Below, one piece after another: positions 1 to 10,048 of a stretch of 64,000 bases of DNA. Position 1 is the first letter of the stretch. Each line of letters begins with the position of its first letter. Position numbers and translations under genes: made by a program. The stretch is from positions 1 to 64,000 of the forward strand of contig JAKLKQ010000019.1 of the NCBI GenBank assembly GCA_023150555.1. The letters are read 5' to 3'. The notes below the pieces were generated by a model. That model saw nothing but the letters and a program-made list of their open reading frames with translations, ran no database searches and was not told where the DNA came from. This stretch comes from Planctomycetota bacterium. GTDB taxonomy: Bacteria > Planctomycetota > SZUA-567 > H5-PLA8.

Positions 1-621
1 GCTCCGGCAAACCGTGGCGCGCTACGACCTCGCTCGTTCAACAAACGACGTCCTGCCGCGGGTACTGCTCAACTGCAGGGGTCAGGGGCGAGGGGTTAGG
101 AACGGCAAAACCCGAGCGCCCTTCCCAACAACCCAACACCTCAAGCCCGCCCACTGAACCTGCATCTATTTGAACGACCATGGGTCAAAAAAATCCGCGC
201 GAAAATATCGCAAGTCCTTACTATGTAAGGAGTAGAAAATTTCACTTTTGATATTATAAGACTGCAAAAAGATGAAAGTCCTCTAACGTCTGCGCAGAGA
301 GTCATGGGATTCCATGGGCCTGGAGACTGCGGACCTCGGGATTTCTGAGCCGCAAAGAGCGCAGAGTTCGCGGCGCGACATGTTTCGATCAACCAGTCCC
401 GGCTAGCTTGATCCAGGCGCATGAACCTCTGTACCTGAAACGAACCGGTCGCGCCCAGGCGGTCGCTATCGGTGCTTTCGCACCCAATGGTTGCTTAGGG
501 ACCCCGATTTGAAGCCATTCTTCTTGATCTAAGCTGGTTACCTACTAGGGTAGCATCCTGGAACTGCATCAGGTCTTTCTCGTCCCCTTAACAAAGATCG
601 TTGGGCCTTCAGGAGGGCCGT
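1..621. other. Gene-free stretch with repeats
   Basis: No convincing gene is seen here. The stretch is more AT-rich than the rest of the window between about 170 and 280. It holds a perfect inverted repeat (7-bp arms, TAT centre) at 215-231. Near 75-105 there is a G-rich repeat of the CAGGGGCGAGGGG type, and near 347-373 a CGCAAAGAGCGCAGAG-type repeat. Both are families that recur in other gaps of this window. The right end is the leader of the histidine kinase gene. Confidence 0.6.
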
Positions 622-2964
622 GTGGGCGTACCCCAGGACGCTTCCGCAAGGCCGCCTACCGATAGTGCTCCTGCCCCTGGCCTGCTGCGGCCGCTGGAGT
701 GTCCTTCGCCGTGGTTGAGTGTGGGGATCGGGCTGGGCGCCACGGGTCTGGCCCTGGTGGTGCGCCTGCTGATGACGCCCCTTATCGGCAGCGAAGCGCC
801 CTTCGCGATCTTCCTGTTCTCGGTGCTCGCGGCGGCTTGGTACGGCGGGCTGCTGGCCGGCCTATCGGCCTCCGTGCTGGGTTCGGCCCTGGGCACCTGG
901 CTCTACCTCGAAAATCTTTCGCAGCACGAGCACCCCGGGCCAACGCACGAATACCTCTGGTTCGGCCTTGGGCTGCTTATCGGAAGCGTAATCACCGCGG
1001 TCTGCGAGTCCCTGCACGCGATGCGCCGGCGCGCGGAGCAAAGTCTGAAGGCGCTGCGCGAGTCCGAGCGCCAGTGGGCGGCCAGCGAGGCGCGATTCCG
1101 CCGGGCCATCGATGAAGCGCCGATTCCGATGCTGCTGCATGCGGAGGACGGCGAAGTCATGTTGCTCAGCCGCACCTTCTGCGAGTTGACCGGTTACGCA
1201 CCGGCGGAGTTGCCTACGCTTGCGCGGATCTTCGAGCGCCTCGCCGGCGAGCAGGCGGGGCTTGCGGAGCGGGCCCGCGCCAAGGTCTTCGAGGTGGACG
1301 AGCGCATCGACGACGGCGAGTTCCTGGTGATCGCGAAGGACGGCCGGCGCATGACCTGGGACTTCAGCTCCGCGCAAGTGGGCAGGCTCCCCTGCGGCCG
1401 GCGCCTGGCCGTTACGATGGCCAAGGACGTGACGCAGCGGAAGTCGGACGAACGCGAACTCCACCGTCTTCAGGAGGCCGTCAACGCCGCCGTGGACGGG
1501 ATCGTGATCACCGACCTGGAGGGGACGATTCAGTGGGTCAACCCGGCCTTCACGAAGATCAGCGGCTACTCGCGCCAAGAAGCCATAGGACAGAGCACGC
1601 GTATGCTCAAGTCGGGCAAGCACGACGAGGGCTTCTACCGGACGCTGTGGGATACCGTTCGCTCGGGAAGGGTATGGCGCGGCGAGATCCACAACCGACG
1701 CAAGGACGGCACGGTCTACCCCGAGACGATGACCATCACGCCGGTGCGTGACGCCGAGGGCCAGGTCACGAACTTCATCGCCATCAAAGAGGACATCTCC
1801 GATAAGGAGGCGCTGTCCGCGCAGCTTCGGCAGGCTCAGAAGATGGAAGCCGTCGGGCAGCTGGCCGGCGGCGTGGCCCACGATTTCAACAACCTGCTCA
1901 CGGTCATCAGCGGCTACAGCGAGATCCTGCTGGCCAAGCTGCCCCCCGACGCGCCCGACCGGCGCTTCATCGAACCCATCGCGCAGGCCGGCAAGCGCGC
2001 CGCGGCCCTGACGCGCCAGCTGCTCGCCTTCAGCCGCAAGACGATGCTCGAGCCGCAGATCGTGGATCTCAACGCGCAGGTCGCCGGCATGGAGAAGATG
2101 CTGGCGCGCATGATCGGCGAGGACGTGGTGCTATCCACCCAACTCGAGCCGGCCCTGGATCTCGTGAAGGTGGACCCCGGGCAGATCGACCAGGTGCTGA
2201 TGAACCTGGCCGTCAACGCGCGCGACGCGATGCCGCGGGGCGGCAAGCTGGAGATCCAGACGCGCAAGGTGGTGTTGGATGCCAAGGCGGCCGCGCGCAT
2301 CCTCGGCGCGAAACCGGGCCGCTACGTGCTGTTGTCGGTCACGGACAGCGGGCACGGCATGCCGGAAGAGGTGCGGCAGCGTATCTTCGAGCCGTTCTTC
2401 ACGACGAAGGGCATGGGCAAGGGCACGGGCCTGGGGCTCTCGGTCGTGCACGGAATCGTCGCGCAGAGCCAAGGGCTGATCGACGTCGAGAGCGCGCCCG
2501 GCGCCGGCGCCACCTTCAAACTCTACTTTCCCGCGGAGGAAGGCGAAGTGACGACCTCCGGTGCGGAGCGGCAGGCGGTGGGCAGGCTGGAGGGCCGGGA
2601 GCGGGTGCTGCTGGTGGAAGACGACGCCGGCGTGCGCGACCTTGCCGAGACGGTGCTGCGCGCGCACGGGTATTCCGTTGTGGTGGCCGCGACCGGCGAG
2701 GAGGCGCTCGCGCAGGCCGACAGCGCCACGGCGCCCATCGATATCCTCGTCACGGACGTGGTCATGCCGGGCATCAGCGGGCGGCAGGTCGCCGAGGAAC
2801 TTGCGCCGCGCATGCCTAAGATGAAGGTGCTTTACCTCAGCGGCTACACCGACGACGCGGTGGTGCGGCACGGCCTGCAGGAGTCCGAAGTGGCGTTCCT
2901 GCAGAAGCCCTACGCGCCCGTGGTGCTGCTGGCCAAGGTCCGCGAGGTGCTGGACGCGCCGTGA
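622..2964 (+). CDS. Hybrid sensor histidine kinase with two PAS domains and a receiver
   Basis: Membrane-bound sensor kinase, predicted to autophosphorylate on His and pass phosphate to its own C-terminal receiver. From this start the order is: three or four hydrophobic segments (about residues 30-130, resembling the KdpD/DUF4118 membrane module), a first PAS domain (from about 155), a second PAS domain (from about 280), a HisKA dimerisation helix with H420 in the motif AHDFNNLL, a HATPase domain with N-box and GKGTGLGL, then a receiver with phospho-acceptor D712 in LVTDVVMPG. The GTG at 622 is chosen because AGGAGG lies five bases upstream; the frame also opens at a TTG at 601. HDFNN-type kinases with a terminal receiver are common orphan sensors. 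The next gene is a DNA-binding regulator 61 bases downstream, but no phosphotransfer partner is visible. The stimulus is unknown. Confidence 0.93.
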   Translation: MGVPQDASARPPTDSAPAPGLLRPLECPSPWLSVGIGLGATGLALVVRLLMTPLIGSEAPFAIFLFSVLAAAWYGGLLAGLSASVLGSALGTWLYLENLSQHEHPGPTHEYLWFGLGLLIGSVITAVCESLHAMRRRAEQSLKALRESERQWAASEARFRRAIDEAPIPMLLHAEDGEVMLLSRTFCELTGYAPAELPTLARIFERLAGEQAGLAERARAKVFEVDERIDDGEFLVIAKDGRRMTWDFSSAQVGRLPCGRRLAVTMAKDVTQRKSDERELHRLQEAVNAAVDGIVITDLEGTIQWVNPAFTKISGYSRQEAIGQSTRMLKSGKHDEGFYRTLWDTVRSGRVWRGEIHNRRKDGTVYPETMTITPVRDAEGQVTNFIAIKEDISDKEALSAQLRQAQKMEAVGQLAGGVAHDFNNLLTVISGYSEILLAKLPPDAPDRRFIEPIAQAGKRAAALTRQLLAFSRKTMLEPQIVDLNAQVAGMEKMLARMIGEDVVLSTQLEPALDLVKVDPGQIDQVLMNLAVNARDAMPRGGKLEIQTRKVVLDAKAAARILGAKPGRYVLLSVTDSGHGMPEEVRQRIFEPFFTTKGMGKGTGLGLSVVHGIVAQSQGLIDVESAPGAGATFKLYFPAEEGEVTTSGAERQAVGRLEGRERVLLVEDDAGVRDLAETVLRAHGYSVVVAATGEEALAQADSATAPIDILVTDVVMPGISGRQVAEELAPRMPKMKVLYLSGYTDDAVVRHGLQESEVAFLQKPYAPVVLLAKVREVLDAP

Positions 2965-3025
2965 CGCAGGGCGCGCTCTTTTCCCGCTGCGCGCGGCGGC
3001 GAATGAGATTAGCATCGCCATTCCC

Positions 3026-4141
3026 ATGGCCAAGAAAGCTCAGGGCAAAGCGAAGCCGGGCCTCAAGCGCGGGCGTCCCAGCGACCCCTTCGCCGGCTAC
3101 CGCAAGGTCGCGGCGGCCCTGCGCGAGGACCTCGACGCCGGGCGCCTGGCGCGCGGCGCCGTCGTGCCGTCGCTGAAGACCCTGGCCGGGCGCTTCGGCG
3201 TCAGCGAGATCACCGTGCGCCGCGCGCTCGAGATGCTCACGCGGGAAGGCCGCATCGAGAAGGGCGCTGGCCGCCGGTTGCTGGTGCAGGAGCCGAAGGG
3301 CGTGCTGACCGCGACGCACCGGTTGGCGGTGCTGATCGTCAGCGGGTACCTCGATTACCAGCTTCGCACACGGTACGGCGCTCAGATCCAGGCCGGCCTG
3401 GACCTGGGCGTCACCGACCAGACGCGCAGCTTTTTGCTCGTGCACCACTGGAAGTTCTTCACCCATGTACCCGCCAACCTGGACCTGCTTCCGGTGGCGG
3501 GCCTGCTGCTGTGGGGGCAGTTCGATCCCCAGATCATGCGCGCGTACGAACGCATGGACTGCTCGGTGGTGCTCGTCGACCGCCCGCGCGCGGATTGGAA
3601 AATGCACGCGGCGTGCGTGGACAACGAGACCGCCGCCTACGAGGCCACGCGGCGCCTGATCGACCTGGGACACCGCCGCATCGCCTTCCTGCGCCAGGTC
3701 CTGCTGCGTTCGAGGGAAGTGGATCCCGATACCGTCGAACGCCAGCGCGGCTACGCCCGCGCCCTGAAGGACCACGGCCTGCCCCTTGACGCCAGCCTGG
3801 TGGTCAACTGCACATCCGGAGAGACGGCCGAAAGTCCTGCCGTGACGGGGCTCTTCGAAGGCCGCAAGCGCCCCACCGCCGTATTGGCCGTGGATGCCGG
3901 CAAGGCGAAGCTGGTGCTGGACGCAGCACGCGCGCGAAGCGTGGGTGTACCGAGCGGGCTCAGCGTCGCGGGCTTTCAGGAAAAAGACGGCGACCTTGCG
4001 GAACTCTCCGGTCCGCGCATCGATTTCACGCAGGTCGGCCTGGCCGCGGCCGCGCTGCTGAAGGGTCCCAAACTCCCGCCCAGAGAACGGCGCGTGGCGG
4101 CGACGTGGTTCGAAGGCGCCACCATCGGCTCCATGAAGTAA
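3026..4141 (+). CDS. GntR-type HTH regulator with LacI-type ligand-binding domain
   Basis: Cytoplasmic transcription regulator of 371 residues. Residues about 25-95 form a GntR winged helix (VSEITVRRALEMLTREGRIE is the recognition part). The rest resembles the LacI/periplasmic-binding fold (RLIDLGHRRIAFLRQ, and a C-terminal TQVGLAAAALL helix). This architecture is known from AraR-like sugar repressors, so a sugar or sugar-derivative effector is likely, but the ligand cannot be read. The first residues are Lys/Arg-rich, as in the second such regulator at 46.4 kb. It lies between the histidine kinase and the giant pseudopilin gene, all on the same strand, and could control the latter; that is inference. 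The C-terminal half is less well conserved than the HTH to my eye. Confidence 0.88.
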   Translation: MAKKAQGKAKPGLKRGRPSDPFAGYRKVAAALREDLDAGRLARGAVVPSLKTLAGRFGVSEITVRRALEMLTREGRIEKGAGRRLLVQEPKGVLTATHRLAVLIVSGYLDYQLRTRYGAQIQAGLDLGVTDQTRSFLLVHHWKFFTHVPANLDLLPVAGLLLWGQFDPQIMRAYERMDCSVVLVDRPRADWKMHAACVDNETAAYEATRRLIDLGHRRIAFLRQVLLRSREVDPDTVERQRGYARALKDHGLPLDASLVVNCTSGETAESPAVTGLFEGRKRPTAVLAVDAGKAKLVLDAARARSVGVPSGLSVAGFQEKDGDLAELSGPRIDFTQVGLAAAALLKGPKLPPRERRVAATWFEGATIGSMK

Positions 4142-4337
4142 CCCATCCGCAAACACGCGGAACCTTCTTCCTTCTCGTCCGTCTGCGGTCTACTATTTTA
4201 GAGCGCAATAATTATAACTTGTGCAATTCCTTGTACGAACCGCCTGGCCGCCGGCATACATTGGTGCGGGAACGGGTGCGCCATCTAGGGGCATTAAGGT
4301 CTCGGACCGGGCGGGGCGGGTGAGGGAGGGCGGCGGG

Positions 4338-7300
4338 ATGGCTGGCAAGATCGCGCGGCGTTCGGCGGATAAAAATAAAATAAACAAAAATAAATATGCG
4401 GCAGGCCACGAGCGCGGCTTCGTCCTGATCCTGGTCGTCGGGATGCTGACCGTGCTGGTGGTGCTGGGTTTGAGCTACGCCGAGCAGGGGCGCGTGGAAC
4501 TGCGCGGGGCCTCCAACGCCCGGGACCTCGCGGCGCTGGACGGCCTGGCCGAGATCGGTTTCCAGTTCGCGCTGCGCGCGCTGGCCGACGACCGCAACGT
4601 CCGGCACGCCAGCGGCACGGCTTCGCATCTGAACACGCTGGGCGGCGCGGGCTGGACTTCGCGCTGGGGCTTCAACCCCGACCCGGCATTGGGCGGCGCG
4701 CTGCCCACCGGCGCCGACCGCGCGCCCAGCCGCAGCGACGGCTACAACTACCAGGACAGCTGGCGGCTGCTTTTCTGGAACGAGGAGACCATCGAGCCGG
4801 TCGCGACGTGGACGGGCAAGGCGTGGGGCTACGGCTTCAAGTTCCGTCCGGGCACCGATGTTCAGGCCAAGAACAGCGAGGAGACGCAGCGCTATCCGCA
4901 GCCGGCCAGCGTGCTGCTGGACACGGTGCAACTGCAGCCGTTCGCGCGGGTCCGTAAGTTCCGCGTGCAGGTCGGCTCCAGCTTCGGGCTCGTGCAGGTG
5001 GGCATCACGCCCAAGGACGGCGGCCTGAACCTCAACGACGTCTTCGACCCCGGCACGGTGGACGAACACCCCGGTGTGTACGAGACGCTTCCGCGCGGCA
5101 AGATGGACGGCACTATCGGCCTGGGTTCGCCGTACGAGGTTTCCGCGGCCGACGCGCGCGTGCCCACCGCCGCGCCCGACCGCCGCACGCTGGAGTTCAT
5201 TCTCGGCAAGCCTCCGGGTTTCGTGAGCAAGAACCGCGAGACCGGCGTCTACTACAACAGTTATCCATCCTCGCTGCGTTTGTTGATGGCCGGCAGCGCC
5301 GAGCGCGACAACGGGATCTACAACTGGCGGCATTACTTCGAGCCCTACGGAGGGCAGCGCGCGTACCAGTGGATCGGCGGGCTGGGCACGGCCTGGAAAC
5401 TCGACTACCCCTACGGCGGGCGGCGCCTGCGCGCGTCCACCGGCTTCCTGACCTCCTCGACCACCGGCGCGCCGACGACGATCTGGAACGTCGCGGGCGG
5501 CGACGAGCCCAACCGCTACGGCGTGGAACCTTCGCGCCACGTGATGTGGGTGGCGCTGAAGGGCATGGCCTACACCGCCGACGGCTACTACAATTACCCC
5601 GGCATCGGGTACCTCGTCGATCCGGCGCACTACGGCAGCAACGAGGGCAAAGATTACCTCTGGTTCCCCAGCGGGCTGGGCAACAACGACCCGCGCCTGC
5701 CCTCGCCGGATACGGCGACGGGCAGCACCTACGCGCACGGCGCGGACCTGCTCTTCCACGGTTTCGGCTTCGACCGCTTCAACGCGCCGCGCGCCGGCAT
5801 CGACAGCACGGGAGGCGGCGATTTTTCCCAGGTCGGGTACATCGGAGCGGGCGCCTACGGCCATCCCAAGGCCCGGACCTTCCAGCTGCATTACCTCAGC
5901 GCGGTGGCGCAGGGGCGCTTCTGGACGGATCTGCTCGCGGGGTGGTACTTCGGCGGCGCGCCCGGTTATACGAACTACCTCGGCGCGACCCAGAGCAGCG
6001 GCTACAACAACTGGGCGCACCTTGGCTCGAGCTACGACTCCATCGGCATCGGAAGCCACTGGATGCCGCCGACCTCGCACGTCTGGCTCCCGGGCTTCTT
6101 CAGCAAGGGCCGCATCAGCAACAAGGACACCTACACGCCGCGCGGCGCAGCCGACAACTGGGGCTACAGCATGATCGGGCGCGATGAGGTCTCGCGCGGC
6201 ATGACCCGCTGGCCCGGAAACATGCCGCCGACGCGGATGGCCGCCAGCTACGTCGTACCGATGGCGCGCTGGCCGGCCGACTTCGTGGGGCAGTCCAACG
6301 CGCACTTTACGTTCACCAACTTCCGCCTCGCGATCCGCGCGCATGGCATCCAGGAAAACTGGGGCGATCCGCTCGCGCCCGGCACGACGAACGCCGACGC
6401 CACGAAGAACCGCTGGTACGACGCCGTCGACGTCAACAACACCAACTTCCCGGTCGTCTACGGGCTGCTCAACGCCGAGAAGATCCCTTCGATGCTCAAC
6501 CGCACCGCCGTCGCGCCCCACCTGCACTGGAAGGCGCGGATGCTGGACGTCGAGTGCCGCCTCAGGCGCCCCGTCAAGCTCGACGGAACGCCCGAGCCCT
6601 ACGACGACCTCAAGAACAGCTGGATCCCGGTGCAGGTGGGCCTGATGGAGCCCGACGGCGGCAAGGCTTACCCCGGCGGCGGGTGGAACGGCGACCCGGA
6701 CAGCGCGAACTTCAATCCCTGGATCCCGCTGCGCATGAAGCTCGCCGATCCCGACAAGCCCTGGGATCCGGTGAACAACGTCTGGGTCGAACCCAAGCTC
6801 CTGCGCGACGGGCAGCCCTACGACGCGCTGGCCAACCCGCTCTACAACACCAAGGCCTTCCTGGACGAAATCAAGAACGACGACGCCAAGCGCTTCGACT
6901 ACATCAAGTATCCGTGGATGCCCAGCGTGCGGACACCCGTCGATCCGGCCGGCTCGAAGAACCTGATGGTGGGCATGTACGGCTGGGACGATCCCGTCAA
7001 CGCCCCGCTGCTGCAGGCGCAGGGCGCCGACTGGTCCAAGTACATCCAGGACACGCTCGGGGTCGAGAAGTTTCCCTACCTGCCGATCAAGACCTACGCT
7101 TCGGTGGATTGGTACGAGCCGCTGCCGCTGGACGCGAACGGCGACGCCTATCCCAGCCCCGGCTGGGACGGCTACCTCTTCGTTCCGCGTTGGTACACGG
7201 GCCGCACGGTCAATCCTCGCTATCTGAAGGACAAGCGGGACGCCGATAAGCTCGACAACGTCGCCGCGTACTTCACGACGCCTGGGAAAGGCCCCGGCGG

Positions 7301-10031
7301 CGCCGCCAACCCGATGCACGCCGCCGAGGAGCCCGCGAATTTCTGGAGCTTCGCCGCGCACGACAACCTGGAAGGCGGGCTGGGTGCCCTTACCTACCAC
7401 CGGCACGTGGATCCCGACCGCCCCAACGTCCTCTGGGGCAAGATGGACTTCCTGACGCCGGAGCCGCTCGAATACCGCGCGCTGAACGGCGACCTGGTCG
7501 CTTACGGTTCGCAGCGCCCCGGCGACGACGTCTTCACGGACCTCCACGTGGACCTCTCGCTGCAGGAGATGGCGCTGAACGAGACCAACCAGCGCTACGC
7601 CAGCGCCATGGCGCGCCCGGACAGCCTGCGCAACTGGCCCGACTGGTTCGCCCAGCGCAAGCGTGCCATTCCGGCGGAGAAGGGAGGCGTGGATCGCACC
7701 TCGCGGAAGAACGCGCCCGACCCCGAGCCGAACGCCCCCTTCCGGCCATCGAACAACAACCTGAACGGGAATCTGATCTGGACCGACTCGCCGGCGGCCT
7801 GGGTAAAGCCGGCGATCAGCGACGGCAAGATCTACGACAACTTCGACGATCGAACCAACAGTTCGCCGAATGTGCCGACCTGGGACGAAGAGTTTACAGG
7901 GCCGCCCGCGCCGGCGATCCGGCGGGTGGTGCGCGGCACCAAGTTCAACCGCGGCTTCTGGTGGGACTGGGGCGGCACGCCCGAGCCCGACGTCAAACCG
8001 CACCCTGTCCACGGCCTGCCCAACCCCGATTACCTGGCGCTTTACCCGGGCTTGACCGCCAGCCGCAACTGGGCCGACCAGTTCCGCCGCTACGTGCCGG
8101 TGGAAGTCGACCGCGCGATGTCCCCGGGCGACAAGATGGTCGAGGATCCGGGCCTGGGCGATCCGGCCACCACGCACACCGCCATCGACCCGGCGCTGCC
8201 GGTGCCGCGCACGCGCGTCGGCGACGAAACCACGCCCGTCGTGCCCGGCGTGGGCAAGGACGAGGCCTGGCGCATCACGCGCATCGGCCCGCGCTACCAG
8301 GAGATCATCGCCAACGAACTGATGGACTATCAGCTCAACCCCTGGTGGCCCAACCCCTGTGTCGCCGTCAGCGAATTGTGTGTGCCGCTGGACAAGCAGG
8401 CCTATCCCTCCGAACCGCGCGCGCGCGCGAAGATCGAGGCGCAGGCCGGCATGGACCGCTGGCGCAGCTACCTGGAACACATGGACGGCGAGACGCAAAC
8501 CGGCAGCCGCGTGCCGAAGTACTACGCTTACTTCAACCGCTTCTGGACGCGCACGAACCACAAGGCCGTGCGCAACTGGGGCGGGGATCCCAACCACTTC
8601 AAACGTCCGCTAGGGGAGCCCTACCGCGCGATCACTATCAACCCGGGGGCCGGTCTGCCGCCCGAACTGATCAACGCAACGGAAGGCAAGGGCATGTACC
8701 CGCCCACCTGGCAGTACTTCGGCGAACGCAACCCCACCGAGGCCACCGTTTGCGACCGCATCAAGGACTTCCCCTACAACGTGATGGAAGACCAGTTGGG
8801 CGATGACTGGCGCTACATCGCCAAGTCCGTGATGCTGATGGTCGAGCCTCAGATGCAGAAGGCGCCTGGGCGCAACCATCCGTTCCGCAACTGGGCGGAT
8901 TTCGTGGCCTTCCTGGGCCACCTGGTCTACCGCGCGCCTCTGGATCCCAAGGCCACGCCGGCGCTGGCCGCCGCAAATCCCAAGGCCGTGCGCAGTCCGC
9001 TCGACGGCGTCGATGCCTGGACCGTCTGTCACGGCGGAAACGCCGATGCGCGCAACCAGGGCGGATTCTTCGACGGCTCGAAGATCCGCTCCGGCAGCGG
9101 CGGGACGGTCTACGCCGACAGCCTGCGCAGCCCGATCGTCGCCCGCGAAGGCTGCTGGCCCATCGCGGCGAACTACGGCCGCGCGCCCGATGCGAGTGCC
9201 GATCCGTACTATCCGAACCCGCCGGCCGCGGGCGGTTGGGGCGGCGCGGAGTGGAAGCGGCGCTGGGACGAGATCCGCGGGCGCGACGAAGCGGGCCTGC
9301 GGGTTGAACACCACTACATCAGCGAGAAAGCAGCCAACGACGTGCTGGTGAGCCTGAGCAACGGCCAGATCGGACCCATCGACTTCGACGGCGACGGGCA
9401 TGTGACCATGACGCGCGGGTACGGCAAAGACATCACGGCCGGGTATCCGTACAAAGGCAGCGCCGGCCTGGAAAACGAGATCGCCAACGCCAAGCCCAGC
9501 GGCGACATCCCGCAGCAGCGCACCTGGGACGAGCACTCCGGCAGCCACCACTGGGCGCAGTGGTCGCTGCCCTACGGCTATCCGTGGCATTCCCAGTCCG
9601 GAGCCGACACGACCGTCGAGTACGAGGAATACGACGACGAGCCGGGCTACGACACGGCCTTCGCCAACCGCGATTTCTGGGACACCGACGGCAACGCGCA
9701 GACGATGTCGCCCACGAACCTGAAGCTGGGCGTGACGCCCAAGCCCGACGTCCGGCTGTGGCGCAAGGCCGACCGGCGCGACCTCATCCGCAACTGCGTG
9801 ACGATGCCGATCAAGTTCCACTCCAATACCTTCCGCGTGACCGTGGCGGTGGAATTGACCGATGGCAAGTACGAGGAGATCTACGCCACGCGCCGCTACC
9901 AGAAAACGTTCTCGCGCGTGCCGGACTCGTCCGCGAGCGTGCACGGCGCCCTGACCGGCGACTTTGTCGAGCACGCTTCGCGCGCGATGAACGGCGTCGA
10001 TCCCGAGTTAAATTGGCTGGGCGTGCGCTGA
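4338..10031 (+). CDS. Giant pseudopilin-like (PilX/GspK-type N-terminus) protein
   Basis: Protein of 1,897 residues. The ATG at 4338 follows GGAGGG by seven bases, so it is preferred over an upstream TTG at 4221. The N-terminus is a Lys-rich leader ending HERG, then FVLILVVGML and a hydrophobic helix to about residue 48. This looks like a prepilin-peptidase site (G27/F28). The +5 residue is not Glu, as in GspK/PilX-type minor pseudopilins. After the helix come AEQGRVELRGASNARDLAAL and a repeat-poor globular region of about 1,800 residues, rich in Trp, Tyr, Pro and Asn, with one Ca-binding-like DFDGDGHV at about residue 1,685. Ordinary GspK proteins are about 300-350 residues, so most of this protein is unexplained. 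It is followed after 17 bases by a secreted glycosidase-like lipoprotein, suggesting co-expression. No other pilus or type II secretion gene is nearby. Confidence 0.85.
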   Translation: MAGKIARRSADKNKINKNKYAAGHERGFVLILVVGMLTVLVVLGLSYAEQGRVELRGASNARDLAALDGLAEIGFQFALRALADDRNVRHASGTASHLNTLGGAGWTSRWGFNPDPALGGALPTGADRAPSRSDGYNYQDSWRLLFWNEETIEPVATWTGKAWGYGFKFRPGTDVQAKNSEETQRYPQPASVLLDTVQLQPFARVRKFRVQVGSSFGLVQVGITPKDGGLNLNDVFDPGTVDEHPGVYETLPRGKMDGTIGLGSPYEVSAADARVPTAAPDRRTLEFILGKPPGFVSKNRETGVYYNSYPSSLRLLMAGSAERDNGIYNWRHYFEPYGGQRAYQWIGGLGTAWKLDYPYGGRRLRASTGFLTSSTTGAPTTIWNVAGGDEPNRYGVEPSRHVMWVALKGMAYTADGYYNYPGIGYLVDPAHYGSNEGKDYLWFPSGLGNNDPRLPSPDTATGSTYAHGADLLFHGFGFDRFNAPRAGIDSTGGGDFSQVGYIGAGAYGHPKARTFQLHYLSAVAQGRFWTDLLAGWYFGGAPGYTNYLGATQSSGYNNWAHLGSSYDSIGIGSHWMPPTSHVWLPGFFSKGRISNKDTYTPRGAADNWGYSMIGRDEVSRGMTRWPGNMPPTRMAASYVVPMARWPADFVGQSNAHFTFTNFRLAIRAHGIQENWGDPLAPGTTNADATKNRWYDAVDVNNTNFPVVYGLLNAEKIPSMLNRTAVAPHLHWKARMLDVECRLRRPVKLDGTPEPYDDLKNSWIPVQVGLMEPDGGKAYPGGGWNGDPDSANFNPWIPLRMKLADPDKPWDPVNNVWVEPKLLRDGQPYDALANPLYNTKAFLDEIKNDDAKRFDYIKYPWMPSVRTPVDPAGSKNLMVGMYGWDDPVNAPLLQAQGADWSKYIQDTLGVEKFPYLPIKTYASVDWYEPLPLDANGDAYPSPGWDGYLFVPRWYTGRTVNPRYLKDKRDADKLDNVAAYFTTPGKGPGGAANPMHAAEEPANFWSFAAHDNLEGGLGALTYHRHVDPDRPNVLWGKMDFLTPEPLEYRALNGDLVAYGSQRPGDDVFTDLHVDLSLQEMALNETNQRYASAMARPDSLRNWPDWFAQRKRAIPAEKGGVDRTSRKNAPDPEPNAPFRPSNNNLNGNLIWTDSPAAWVKPAISDGKIYDNFDDRTNSSPNVPTWDEEFTGPPAPAIRRVVRGTKFNRGFWWDWGGTPEPDVKPHPVHGLPNPDYLALYPGLTASRNWADQFRRYVPVEVDRAMSPGDKMVEDPGLGDPATTHTAIDPALPVPRTRVGDETTPVVPGVGKDEAWRITRIGPRYQEIIANELMDYQLNPWWPNPCVAVSELCVPLDKQAYPSEPRARAKIEAQAGMDRWRSYLEHMDGETQTGSRVPKYYAYFNRFWTRTNHKAVRNWGGDPNHFKRPLGEPYRAITINPGAGLPPELINATEGKGMYPPTWQYFGERNPTEATVCDRIKDFPYNVMEDQLGDDWRYIAKSVMLMVEPQMQKAPGRNHPFRNWADFVAFLGHLVYRAPLDPKATPALAAANPKAVRSPLDGVDAWTVCHGGNADARNQGGFFDGSKIRSGSGGTVYADSLRSPIVAREGCWPIAANYGRAPDASADPYYPNPPAAGGWGGAEWKRRWDEIRGRDEAGLRVEHHYISEKAANDVLVSLSNGQIGPIDFDGDGHVTMTRGYGKDITAGYPYKGSAGLENEIANAKPSGDIPQQRTWDEHSGSHHWAQWSLPYGYPWHSQSGADTTVEYEEYDDEPGYDTAFANRDFWDTDGNAQTMSPTNLKLGVTPKPDVRLWRKADRRDLIRNCVTMPIKFHSNTFRVTVAVELTDGKYEEIYATRRYQKTFSRVPDSSASVHGALTGDFVEHASRAMNGVDPELNWLGVR

Positions 10032-10048
10032 ACCCCAAGGAGAAACCC

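Noticed and set aside
141..422. A 93-codon frame on the minus strand
   Set aside because: No ribosome site, uneven composition, runs through repeat copies and an AT-rich stretch; not protein-like.
4212..8597. A 1,461-codon open frame on the minus strand
   Set aside because: It lies wholly opposite the giant pseudopilin gene. Its translation is Val/Ala/Arg/His-rich with no domain, as expected for an antisense frame of a high-GC gene.
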